A model generated the notes under the pieces. The model was not told the origin of the DNA and ran no database searches. It saw nothing but the letters and a program-made list of their open reading frames with translations. The position numbers and the translations under genes are program-made. A DNA stretch of 64,000 nucleotides from an uncultured Rhizobiaceae group bacterium (GTDB lineage Bacteria; Pseudomonadota; Alphaproteobacteria; Rhizobiales; Rhizobiaceae). This document shows, piece after piece, positions 1 through 7,328 of the stretch (positions are counted from its first letter, which is position 1; each line of letters opens with the position of its first letter). The stretch spans positions 1 through 64,000 of the forward strand of contig CALHCF010000017.1 in NCBI GenBank assembly GCA_937930635.1. Direction: 5' to 3'.

Positions 1-525
1 ACCAGCCCGGCCGGCACCGATTGCATAGATGGAATCAAGAATTGTCGCCAAAACCATGAACAGCAGTCCAAACCCCAGGGTCTGCATCGCGACATTAGCG
101 TCTGGGTCAATAAACTGCGGCAGGAACGCACCAAAAAACACCAGAACCTTGGGGTTGGAGAGGATAACCCAAAACCCTTGCCAGAAAAATGAACCGCCCA
201 TCGGTTTTACGGCCTCTGCCTGCACCAGAGTGCCACTGGACCTTAAAAGCTTAATCCCAAGCCAGATAAGATATGCAGCACCAATCAGCCGCACCCAGTC
301 AAAGACCGCAGCCAGCGTGGTTGTAATCGCTTCAAGCCCAAGGGCCAGAAGTCCCAGCAAAATGATAAGTCCAGCCTGTGTGCCCGCAATATTAAGCAGC
401 CCTGCCCGCGCACCGTGCCTGAGGCTGTTGGCAATAATCACCGTCACTGTAGGCCCCGGTACAATCAAAATGGCAACGCTTGCCAGAACAAAGGTCGCAA
501 GAGAGGTCGTTTCAAACAGATGCAC
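1..525 (-). CDS. LysE family amino-acid/metabolite exporter (3' end cut off)
   Basis: Inner-membrane exporter of the LysE/RhtB family, which pumps amino acids or similar small metabolites out of the cell; the substrate cannot be read from sequence. The first 175 codons are visible and the C-terminus lies beyond the left edge. The N-terminus shows a hydrophobic helix followed by the family signature around VPGPTVTVIIANSLRHG, then further membrane segments including an AAYLIWLGIKLL helix. I chose the GTG at 525 because an AGGA lies about 9 nt upstream; an in-frame ATG at 549 would add eight residues but has no visible ribosome-binding site. It is a single gene reading leftward, not coupled to gyrA. 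Confidence 0.85.
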   Translation of the reverse strand, partial: MHLFETTSLATFVLASVAILIVPGPTVTVIIANSLRHGARAGLLNIAGTQAGLIILLGLLALGLEAITTTLAAVFDWVRLIGAAYLIWLGIKLLRSSGTLVQAEAVKPMGGSFFWQGFWVILSNPKVLVFFGAFLPQFIDPDANVAMQTLGFGLLFMVLATILDSIYAIGAGRAG

Positions 526-725
526 TGTCTCGTTTCCTATGTGTGCCATCCGGCACTGCATGATGCGTCAGGAAGCATCATATTCGATTTCAAGACAAAC
601 TTACACGATGGATTCACAAACAGTTCAGAGGCTGTGACGCAACATTAGCCGCAAGGACAACGTTTCAAGCCCGCTACCAACCAGTAGTGAACAACCGTCG
701 AACAGCAATCGAAGGAAACAGGATA

Positions 726-857
726 ATGACAGTTACATTTCTCGCAATGACCATGGCGCTGATGATGATGATCGCAGCCATTGTTCAACTGCATCAAAAT
801 GCCAGCCGCGAAGCAATGGCTAGCAAACGCAAACAGAATATCTGGACACGCCCTTAA
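726..857 (+). CDS. Small predicted membrane protein, 43 aa
   Basis: Unrecognised short ORF. It begins with ATG behind a good AGGA ribosome-binding site (about 10 nt upstream). The first ~20 residues are a Met- and Ala-rich hydrophobic stretch ([17 protein letters not shown]), followed by a short basic polar tail (SKRKQN). This would make a single-pass inner-membrane microprotein. Its stop codon overlaps the gyrA stop, so the two genes are convergent and share four bases. It lies in the 328-bp space between the LysE gene and gyrA. I see no family match; the RBS and the coherent membrane-helix-plus-basic-tail layout are the only support, and chance cannot be excluded. Confidence 0.5.
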   Translation: MTVTFLAMTMALMMMIAAIVQLHQNASREAMASKRKQNIWTRP

Positions 858-3766
858 TCTGCGTCCCCCGGCGCATCATCGCCGGTTATCGGTGGGTTTT
901 GCGGGTCTGTACCGGCTTCTGGCGCGGCCTCATCAGCTTCTTCATCTTCCGGTTCGCTGATCCGTTCAACAGAAACGACCTCTTCGCCATCCGCTGTTGT
1001 AAATACACGCACACCCTTGCTGGCCCTGCTGGTAAACCGGATATTATCAACCGGCACCCGGATCAGCTGCCCAGCGTTGGAAACCAGCATAATCTGGTCG
1101 TTATCTTCAACCGGGAAAGCCGATACCAGCCGACCAATCTCCTTAACTTTGGACTGATCGGTGGCTTTAATTCCCTTGCCACCACGATTTGAGACCCGAA
1201 AATCGTAACTTGATGAACGTTTTCCAAAGCCTTGTTGTGAAATTGTCAGTATGAGCTGCTCAGCCGCGCCCATTTCCGCATAGCGCTCTACGCTGAGAGC
1301 CGCTTCTTCGCCATTTTCTTCATCATCGGCGATATCTGCCTCAGGCTCTTCGCCCTCTTCCAGACCCGCAAGTGCCCGCCGGTCAGCCGCCGCTCGCTTG
1401 AGATAGGCAAGACGTTCTGCCGGTTCAGCTTCAAACCCGCGCATGATCGCCATCGAGATGACGGAATCTTCCTTGCCAAGCTTGATGCCTCTCACCCCAA
1501 CAGAATTTCGGCTGGAAAACACCCGGACATCATCAACACGGAACCGGATGGCCTGTCCTACCGCAGTGGTGAGCAAAACATCATCTGTCTGGGAACAGGT
1601 CTCAACACCGACAATGCCATCATCATCGTCAAGTTTCATGGCAATCTTGCCGTTACGGTTCACCTGAACGAAATCGGAAAGCTTGTTGCGCCGCACCGTT
1701 CCGCGAGTGGTCGCGAACATGACATCGAGCGTATCCCAGGTATCCTCATCTTCAGGAAGCGGCATGATAGTCGTGATCCGCTCACCCTGCTCAAGCGGCA
1801 AAAGGTTGATCAATGCCTTGCCGCGGGCCTGTGGCGCAGCCAGAGGCAGCTTCCAAACCTTCAGTTTGTAGGCGATGCCGCGTGATGAGAAAAACAGTAC
1901 CGGCGTGTGAGTATTCACCACGAAGAGGCGTGTAACGAAATCCTCCTCTTTGGTACTCATCCCCGAACGGCCTTTGCCGCCGCGGCGCTGCGCGCGATAG
2001 GTGGCCAGCGGGACACGCTTGATATAACCGCCATGGCTGACTGTTACGACCATATCTTCGCGAGCAATCAGATCCTCGTCGTCCTGCTCGAATCCACCAT
2101 CAAGAATTTCGGTTCGACGCGGCGTCGCATAATCCTCGCGCACCTGGAGCAATTCTTCTTTGACGATGGTCTGAACACGCGCCCTGGATGACAGGATATC
2201 AAGATAGTCCTTGATTTCCTCGCCGATAGTATTGAGCTCATCGGCGATTTCATCGCGTCCAAGTGCCGTCAATCGCTGCAGGCGCAGATCGAGGATGGCC
2301 CGAGCCTGCTCTTCCGACAGATTATAGGTGCCATCTTCCTCGTTAATCCGGTGGCGGGGATCGTCAATTAACGCAATCAAGGAAGCAACATCCCTTGCAG
2401 GCCAACGACGTTCCATCAGTTGAGACCGTGCAGTGGCCGGATCAGGTGCTTTGCGGATCAGCGCAATAATCTCATCAATATTGGCCACCGCGATGGCGAG
2501 ACCCACCAGAACATGAGCCCGAATACGAACCTTGTTGAGAAGGAATTTCGTCCTTCTTGTAACAACTTCCTCGCGAAAGCTTACAAACGCCTTTAACATG
2601 TCGAACAGAGTCATCTGTTCGGGGCGTCCGCCGTTCAGCGCAACAAAATTGCAGCCAAATGACGTTTGCAGCGGCGTGAACTTGTAGAGCTGATTGAGAA
2701 CAACATCCGCCACTGCATCACGCCGTAAATCCACCACAACACGGTAGCCATGGCGGTCACTCTCGTCGCGGATATCGGAAATGCCTTCAATACGTTTGTC
2801 ACGCACGAGCTCGGCAATTTTTTCAACCATACTAGCTTTGTTGACCTGGTAAGGAATTTCATTGATCGCGATTGACTCGCGGTCGCCCTTACGGGTTTCG
2901 ATTTCTACCTTGCCCCGCATGACGACGGAGCCTCGGCCTGTCTCGTAAGCCGAACGAATTCCCGCCCGCCCCAAAATAAGGCCTCCGGTCGGAAAATCTG
3001 GTCCAGGGACAATTTCCAGCAACCTGTCCAGATCAATCGCCGGGTCGTCAATCATGGCCAGACAGGCATCAATCATTTCACCAAGATTGTGCGGTGGAAT
3101 ATTGGTTGCCATACCAACAGCAATGCCGCCTGCGCCATTGACCAGCAGATTGGGATAACGGGCAGGCAGAACCATTGGTTCACGTTCGCGACCATCATAG
3201 TTGGCCTGAAAATCAACTGTTTCCTTGTCGATGTCCTGCAGGAGCACATCGGCAATCTTTTCAAGCCGGCACTCCGTGTAGCGCATGGCTGCGGCCTTAT
3301 CGCCATCGATAGAGCCAAAATTGCCCTGCCCATCAACAAGAGGGTCACGCATGGCAAAATCCTGCGCCATGCGCACCAACGCATCGTAAATGGAGGCATC
3401 ACCATGAGGATGGTATTTACCCATCACCTCACCAATCACGCCCGCCGATTTTCGGTAACCCTTGGAATTCTCAAGCCCCATTTCGTGCATGGCGTAGAGA
3501 ATGCGCCGATGCACCGGCTTCAGGCCGTCACGCACGTCAGGAAGCGCGCGGCTGACAATGACGCTCATCGCATAGTCAAGATAAGAGCGCTGCATCTCCT
3601 CAACGATGGAGATGGGATCATGCTGTGAAGGTGTCAGTGCACCACCATCGCCCGCACTTCCATCATCGCCACCGCCATCACCCTGATCGGCACCGCCACC
3701 AGATTCCTCGGAATTGTGGTGCGCTTCCTTATCGGATTCATCGTCGGGAAAGTCGTTGTCAGCCAA
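854..3766 (-). CDS. gyrA: DNA gyrase subunit A
   Basis: Breakage-and-rejoining subunit of DNA gyrase, which with GyrB introduces negative supercoils using ATP. The 970-aa chain has the winged-helix domain ([13 protein letters not shown]), the catalytic tyrosine at 163 in [11 protein letters not shown], the GyrA box region (QRRGGKGR, ~570) and the C-terminal beta-pinwheel repeats. The start is TTG: no ATG or GTG occurs before the conserved [14 protein letters not shown] block, and an in-frame stop lies upstream. The first ~50 residues are an unusual acidic/Gly-rich extension. The quinolone region reads HGDASIYD, so the residue equivalent to E. coli Ser83 is Ala124 while Asp87 is kept (Asp128). 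gyrB is not in the window. Confidence 0.97.
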   Translation of the reverse strand: MADNDFPDDESDKEAHHNSEESGGGADQGDGGGDDGSAGDGGALTPSQHDPISIVEEMQRSYLDYAMSVIVSRALPDVRDGLKPVHRRILYAMHEMGLENSKGYRKSAGVIGEVMGKYHPHGDASIYDALVRMAQDFAMRDPLVDGQGNFGSIDGDKAAAMRYTECRLEKIADVLLQDIDKETVDFQANYDGREREPMVLPARYPNLLVNGAGGIAVGMATNIPPHNLGEMIDACLAMIDDPAIDLDRLLEIVPGPDFPTGGLILGRAGIRSAYETGRGSVVMRGKVEIETRKGDRESIAINEIPYQVNKASMVEKIAELVRDKRIEGISDIRDESDRHGYRVVVDLRRDAVADVVLNQLYKFTPLQTSFGCNFVALNGGRPEQMTLFDMLKAFVSFREEVVTRRTKFLLNKVRIRAHVLVGLAIAVANIDEIIALIRKAPDPATARSQLMERRWPARDVASLIALIDDPRHRINEEDGTYNLSEEQARAILDLRLQRLTALGRDEIADELNTIGEEIKDYLDILSSRARVQTIVKEELLQVREDYATPRRTEILDGGFEQDDEDLIAREDMVVTVSHGGYIKRVPLATYRAQRRGGKGRSGMSTKEEDFVTRLFVVNTHTPVLFFSSRGIAYKLKVWKLPLAAPQARGKALINLLPLEQGERITTIMPLPEDEDTWDTLDVMFATTRGTVRRNKLSDFVQVNRNGKIAMKLDDDDGIVGVETCSQTDDVLLTTAVGQAIRFRVDDVRVFSSRNSVGVRGIKLGKEDSVISMAIMRGFEAEPAERLAYLKRAAADRRALAGLEEGEEPEADIADDEENGEEAALSVERYAEMGAAEQLILTISQQGFGKRSSSYDFRVSNRGGKGIKATDQSKVKEIGRLVSAFPVEDNDQIMLVSNAGQLIRVPVDNIRFTSRASKGVRVFTTADGEEVVSVERISEPEDEEADEAAPEAGTDPQNPPITGDDAPGDAD

Positions 3767-4020
3767 AGTTTGCGCCTGGGAAAAATGCAGTAAGAATCAA
3801 AGCGCTAAGCGCTGCCTCAAACTACAACAGGCCAGCATCTTTCTCAACTTTTCACGCCCTCTACAACGCGAAAAAACACAATCTATTCAGATAGTTGCGA
3901 AGGAGTAAAACAAACAACAAATAAGTCTGTGGGTCGAACAGACCAACTATGTCAAAAAAGGCCGATCTGAGTGTCACGAAAGGCTTAGTTGCAAAACCAA
4001 AATTCCGCATCTCAGTCGGC

Positions 4021-4380
4021 TCAGTTCACCTTCACCTTCATTTCCTTACCGCCCAGGTCATGCACACTGTCACCAGCACGAATGGTCACTTCACTGACAC
4101 CGGCCGGGATTTTCACGCCACTGGTCGAACGTGTGAAAGGTTGCTCGTTTTCATGCGGGTGAGCGAGAATCCGCGTTGCCAACACGGTGCCATCGGGAGC
4201 TACGACTTCCCATTTATTGGCATAATGATCCCAGCCTTCATCCCCATGTTTTACAGATACGTCGAAACGATAGGTGCCATCAGCAGATTTTGTTGCCTTC
4301 ACGCCAACAACATCAGCTTCTCCGGCCAGGCTAACGGCTGGAGCCAACGCAAAAACCAACGCAAAAAACAAACCCTTCAT
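4021..4380 (-). CDS. Small secreted protein of unknown function, 119 aa
   Basis: Not a family I can name. The first ~20 residues (MKGLFFALVFALAPAVSLAG) are a typical Sec signal peptide, so the mature ~100-aa protein should be periplasmic. The mature part contains scattered His, Asp and Glu residues, notably KHGDEGWDHYANKW and AHPHENEQPF, and looks like a single small beta domain. I chose the ATG at 4380 over a longer reading frame because the signal peptide starts there and GAGGAATTGAAG precedes it. It is divergent from the cation efflux gene at 4482 with about 100 bp between them, which suggests but does not prove a link to metal handling. gyrA follows downstream on the same strand after 254 bp. 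Confidence 0.75.
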   Translation of the reverse strand: MKGLFFALVFALAPAVSLAGEADVVGVKATKSADGTYRFDVSVKHGDEGWDHYANKWEVVAPDGTVLATRILAHPHENEQPFTRSTSGVKIPAGVSEVTIRAGDSVHDLGGKEMKVKVN

Positions 4381-4481
4381 CTTCAATTCCTCACCTGCGC
4401 ACGAACAGTGCATATTGCCTTTGTCATGCTTCTTGCCTAGCACGGTTTTGTTGCAATGCGCAGTCAAAGCAGGGTGATCAG

Positions 4482-5435
4482 ATGGCAAGCGGTTCAAAAA
4501 AGGTGATTTACGCCGCAATGATAGGCAATGGCCTGATCGCGGTTGCCAAATTCGTGGGGGCATTCCTGACCGGATCATCGGCAATGTTGTCGGAAGGCAT
4601 CCACTCCGTGGTTGATACCGGCAATCAAGGCCTGCTGCTGTATGGTATCGCCCGCTCCAAACGCCCCGCCGATGAACGTCATCCCTTTGGATATGCATCA
4701 GAAATCTATTTTTGGGCTTTCATTGTTGCCATTTTGATTTTCTCAATCGGCGCCGGCATCTCAATCTATCACGGCATCGAAAAGGTGCTGCATCCTCACC
4801 CGGTTGAAGACCCGTTTATCAACTATGTCATCCTTGTGCTGGCCATGATTTTCGAAGGCGTGGCGTGGTGGATCGCTTTCAAGGAGTTTTCGACAGCAAA
4901 GGGGAAAAAGGGCCTTTTTCAGGCCGTGCAAGAATCAAAAGACCCGACGATTTTCACAGTTTTGTTTGAAGATACCGCAGCAATGCTGGGCCTGATTGTT
5001 GCTTTTGTCGGTATCTGGATCGCTGTAACATTCGATATGCCAATGGTGGATGGCCTGGCGTCCATCCTGATTGGCGTCATCCTTGCCGGAACCGCATTGC
5101 TGCTGGCCCTTGAAACAAAGGGCCTCCTGATCGGCGAGGCCGCAGCGCCTGAGATTGTGGAGGAAATTACAGACCTTATCGAGGCTCAGGGCGCCATCAT
5201 TGCCCTAAATGAAATCCGAACCCTTCACCGTGGCCCGGATGACGTTTTACTGGCTCTTTCCGTTGACTATGAAGACGAAATTCCAGCCGGTATGGTTGAG
5301 CGCACCAATACCGAACTGGAACTGGCGATCAAGGAACGCTTTCCGGTGGTTAAACGTCTTTTCATTGAGGTCCAAAGCGCTCAGCATCACGCAGAAGAGG
5401 TTGCACGGGCTCACAAAATGAGAGCGGAGCAATAA
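4482..5435 (+). CDS. Cation diffusion facilitator (CDF) family efflux transporter
   Basis: Inner-membrane divalent-metal/proton antiporter. The 317-aa protein shows six predicted helices and the CDF metal-site patterns: SEGIHSVVDTGNQ in helix 2 (His and Asp ligands), the RHPFGYA loop, and LFEDTAAMLGL in helix 5, followed by a C-terminal cytoplasmic domain ending in a His-containing tail. The GNQ and EDTAA forms resemble the SLC30A9/YdfM-like branch rather than the classical Zn/Cd CzcD branch, so the metal is uncertain. The gene is divergent from a small secreted protein and ends 3 bp before the stop of the VOC gene on the other strand, leaving no room for a terminator between them. Confidence 0.92.
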   Translation: MASGSKKVIYAAMIGNGLIAVAKFVGAFLTGSSAMLSEGIHSVVDTGNQGLLLYGIARSKRPADERHPFGYASEIYFWAFIVAILIFSIGAGISIYHGIEKVLHPHPVEDPFINYVILVLAMIFEGVAWWIAFKEFSTAKGKKGLFQAVQESKDPTIFTVLFEDTAAMLGLIVAFVGIWIAVTFDMPMVDGLASILIGVILAGTALLLALETKGLLIGEAAAPEIVEEITDLIEAQGAIIALNEIRTLHRGPDDVLLALSVDYEDEIPAGMVERTNTELELAIKERFPVVKRLFIEVQSAQHHAEEVARAHKMRAEQ

Positions 5436-5438
5436 ACA

Positions 5439-5852
5439 TCAAACGGCCAGGGGATGGCCTTTGGCAAATTCTACCAGGTCCCACAAATTACCATAGAGGT
5501 CTTCGAACACGGCAACCGTGCCATAGTCTTCCACCTTTGGTTCGCGAACAAATTTGACCCCTTGAGCCAGCATAGCAGTATGATCCTGGGCAAAATCATC
5601 CGTTGCCAGGAACAGAAAAACCCGCCCCCCGGCCTGATTGCCTGCAAAGGCAAGCTGATGGGCATCTGAAGCTTTTGCAAGCAGCAATGTTGTTCCAGCA
5701 GAACCGCGAGGACGAACCACGACCCAGCGTTTGTCCTGTTTGGGCTGGTAGGTATCTTCAAGCAATTCAAAATTCAGTTTGCCGCAGTAGAAGGTAAGAG
5801 CCTCATCGTAGTCCCGCACAACCAGCGCAACATGGGCGATGGACTGGTTCAT
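5439..5852 (-). CDS. VOC-superfamily (glyoxalase/bleomycin-resistance fold) protein
   Basis: Small (137 aa) vicinal-oxygen-chelate fold protein with the two beta-alpha-beta-beta-beta halves: HVALVVRDYDEALTFYCGKLNFEL at the start and TVAVFEDLYGNLWDLVEF at the end. Candidate metal ligands are the His in IAHVALVV, the Glu in VFEDLYGN and the Glu in DLVEF. Members include glyoxalases, dioxygenases and drug-binding proteins; no specific activity can be assigned. The ATG at 5852 overlaps the tenA stop (ATGA), so translation is probably coupled; an upstream in-frame TTG at 5867 is less likely. It is the last gene of a leftward ssb–tenA–VOC run. Confidence 0.85.
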   Translation of the reverse strand: MNQSIAHVALVVRDYDEALTFYCGKLNFELLEDTYQPKQDKRWVVVRPRGSAGTTLLLAKASDAHQLAFAGNQAGGRVFLFLATDDFAQDHTAMLAQGVKFVREPKVEDYGTVAVFEDLYGNLWDLVEFAKGHPLAV

Positions 5853-6520
5853 CGCGCTGCATCCCAACCCATCTGCCAGAAATCAGCCTCCAGCCGCGTT
5901 GCCGACGCAAAGAGCGAACGCAGCCTTGGATAGCGCGCCTCGGTCATCATCTCGGATGCCAAGGCATCCAGATTTTCAACGGTGGCCAGGCTCAGTTCCT
6001 GATAGTCAGGCGAGGCGTATTCATTGATCCATTCTGCATAGGGTGTGTCATCTGCGGTCAGCGGCCCGGTTCCAACGGTAAGCGCAGCGCCAATCTCACC
6101 ATAACCAATCATGCACGGCGCCAGAGCAACGTACAGATCCAGCAGGTCACCGGCATTCCCTGCATCCAGAACGAAACGGGTATACGCCACGGTTTGCGTC
6201 TTTTCCGGCGCAGCTTCCAGATTTTCAGGTGTCAGCCCCCATCTTTCGCAAAGGCGGACATGCAGGTCCATTTCCACCTCTATGATTGCCTTCAACCCTT
6301 GCAACGCCCCCCGCATTTCACCAAGCGAGCGTCCTTTATAGATGGCAAGCGCATAGGCACGGGCAAATTGAATCAAAAACAGATAGTCCTGAACGAGATA
6401 ATCACGAAACGATGCTTCGGGAAGTGATCCATCTGCCATGCCCCGCACAAAGGCGTGGTCTGTATAGGCATCCCATTCGCCCTTACAGTCCGCCTTCAGC
6501 CGTTCAAACAGAGAGGTCAT
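5849..6520 (-). CDS. tenA: TenA family protein (thiaminase II / aminopyrimidine hydrolase)
   Basis: The 223-aa all-helical protein matches TenA, which salvages degraded thiamine by hydrolysing aminopyrimidine products to HMP. The N-terminal RLKADCKGEWDAYTDHAFVRG, the helix YLVQDYLFLIQFARAYALA, the active-site Cys136 in ALAPCMIGYGEIG and the C-terminal Glu in LEADFWQMGW are all present, placing it in the cysteine-containing TenA_C class. It starts 15 bp after the ssb stop with no terminator between, and its stop overlaps the VOC gene start. No TPP riboswitch or other thiamine gene is visible nearby, so this is a stand-alone salvage gene in an unexpected transcription unit. Confidence 0.92.
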   Translation of the reverse strand: MTSLFERLKADCKGEWDAYTDHAFVRGMADGSLPEASFRDYLVQDYLFLIQFARAYALAIYKGRSLGEMRGALQGLKAIIEVEMDLHVRLCERWGLTPENLEAAPEKTQTVAYTRFVLDAGNAGDLLDLYVALAPCMIGYGEIGAALTVGTGPLTADDTPYAEWINEYASPDYQELSLATVENLDALASEMMTEARYPRLRSLFASATRLEADFWQMGWDAAR

Positions 6521-6535
6521 GGTCAGACATCATTC

Positions 6536-7033
6536 CTAGAACGGAATTTCGTCATCCATATCACCGCCACCTGATGGAAAGCCACCGCCGCCACCTTGCG
6601 AACCACCGCCGCCAATCTGGCCACCACCACCGTAGTCTCCGCCCTGTTGGCCACCGCCACCAAATCCACCGCCATCGCTGTTGCGGCTGTCGAGCATGGT
6701 CAGATTGCCGTTAAAGCCCTGTAGCACGACCTCGGTGGTATATTTATCCTGGCCGTTCTGGTCCTGCCATTTGCGGGTCTGCAACTGCCCTTCGACATAA
6801 ACCTTTGAGCCTTTTTTCACGTATTGCTCAATCACCTTGCAAAGACCTTCATTGAAACAGACAACACGATGCCATTCCGTCTTCTCGCGGCGTTCGCCGG
6901 TATTCTTGTCACGCCAGCTTTCCGAAGTTGCGATGGAAAAATTGGCAATAGGCCTCCCATCCTGAGTTCTGCGGATTTCCGGGTCCTGCCCCAGATTGCC
7001 GACCAGAATAACCTTGTTGACACTGCCTGCCAT
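6536..7033 (-). CDS. ssb: Single-stranded DNA-binding protein
   Basis: Coats single-stranded DNA during replication, recombination and repair. The 165-aa protein has the N-terminal OB fold ([37 protein letters not shown]), a Gly-rich disordered linker rich in GGGGQQGG from ~115 and the acidic tip DDEIPF that docks partner proteins. The start ATG follows a strong AGGAG. It is divergent from uvrA, and the shared 295-bp intergenic region holds a LexA box, so damage induction is expected. tenA follows 15 bp downstream on the same strand. Confidence 0.97.
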   Translation of the reverse strand: MAGSVNKVILVGNLGQDPEIRRTQDGRPIANFSIATSESWRDKNTGERREKTEWHRVVCFNEGLCKVIEQYVKKGSKVYVEGQLQTRKWQDQNGQDKYTTEVVLQGFNGNLTMLDSRNSDGGGFGGGGQQGGDYGGGGQIGGGGSQGGGGGFPSGGGDMDDEIPF

Positions 7034-7140
7034 TTTTCAAACTCCTGAAAGCCCCGTAGAGGCGCCAAATTTCAGCAGACCATAGGCCTTACAACAGCAC
7101 CTGTGCAGCCCTACTCACCTTTTCCAACAATTGTTTTACC

Positions 7141-7168
7141 TTACAATGTTCTTATTATGTTCTATATT
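7141..7168 (+). promoter_or_regulatory. LexA (SOS) box overlapping the likely uvrA promoter
   Basis: Positions 7148–7162 read GTTC, seven bases, GTTC, the LexA operator form known from Rhizobium, Agrobacterium and Caulobacter. It lies in the divergent ssb/uvrA intergenic region. On the + strand a TTACAA (7141–7146) and a TATATT (7163–7168) with a 16-bp spacer flank it exactly, so bound LexA would cover the uvrA promoter core. The operator match is direct; the -35/-10 assignment is inference. Control of ssb from the same box is likely. Confidence 0.8.
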
Positions 7169-7328
7169 GACTGAGTCGTTTTGGCAAGAGTGCGGCAGGA
7201 CACCCTGTGGGCATTCATCAGAATTTGTTCAATGCTCTGGACTTGCAAGCTGACAGCATCACATATGCTGTTTCTGGCAGAAAACCGGCGACCATCGCCT
7301 TCAACCCATCATCGCGTGAAAGCCCGAC

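Noticed and set aside
29..637. 202-aa rightward ORF at the left edge
   Set aside because: It is the antisense shadow of the LysE gene, whose minus-strand translation has clear family motifs.
3801..3813. AGCGCT-A-AGCGCT double palindrome upstream of gyrA
   Set aside because: Short GC-rich repeat with no matching element elsewhere in the window; could be a small hairpin but no function can be supported.
5853..5867. TTG start five codons upstream for the VOC gene
   Set aside because: The ATG at 5852 forms an ATGA overlap with tenA, the common coupling arrangement in this window.
6521..6535. TPP riboswitch before tenA
   Set aside because: Only 15 bp separate ssb and tenA; no riboswitch can fit, and none was seen upstream of ssb.
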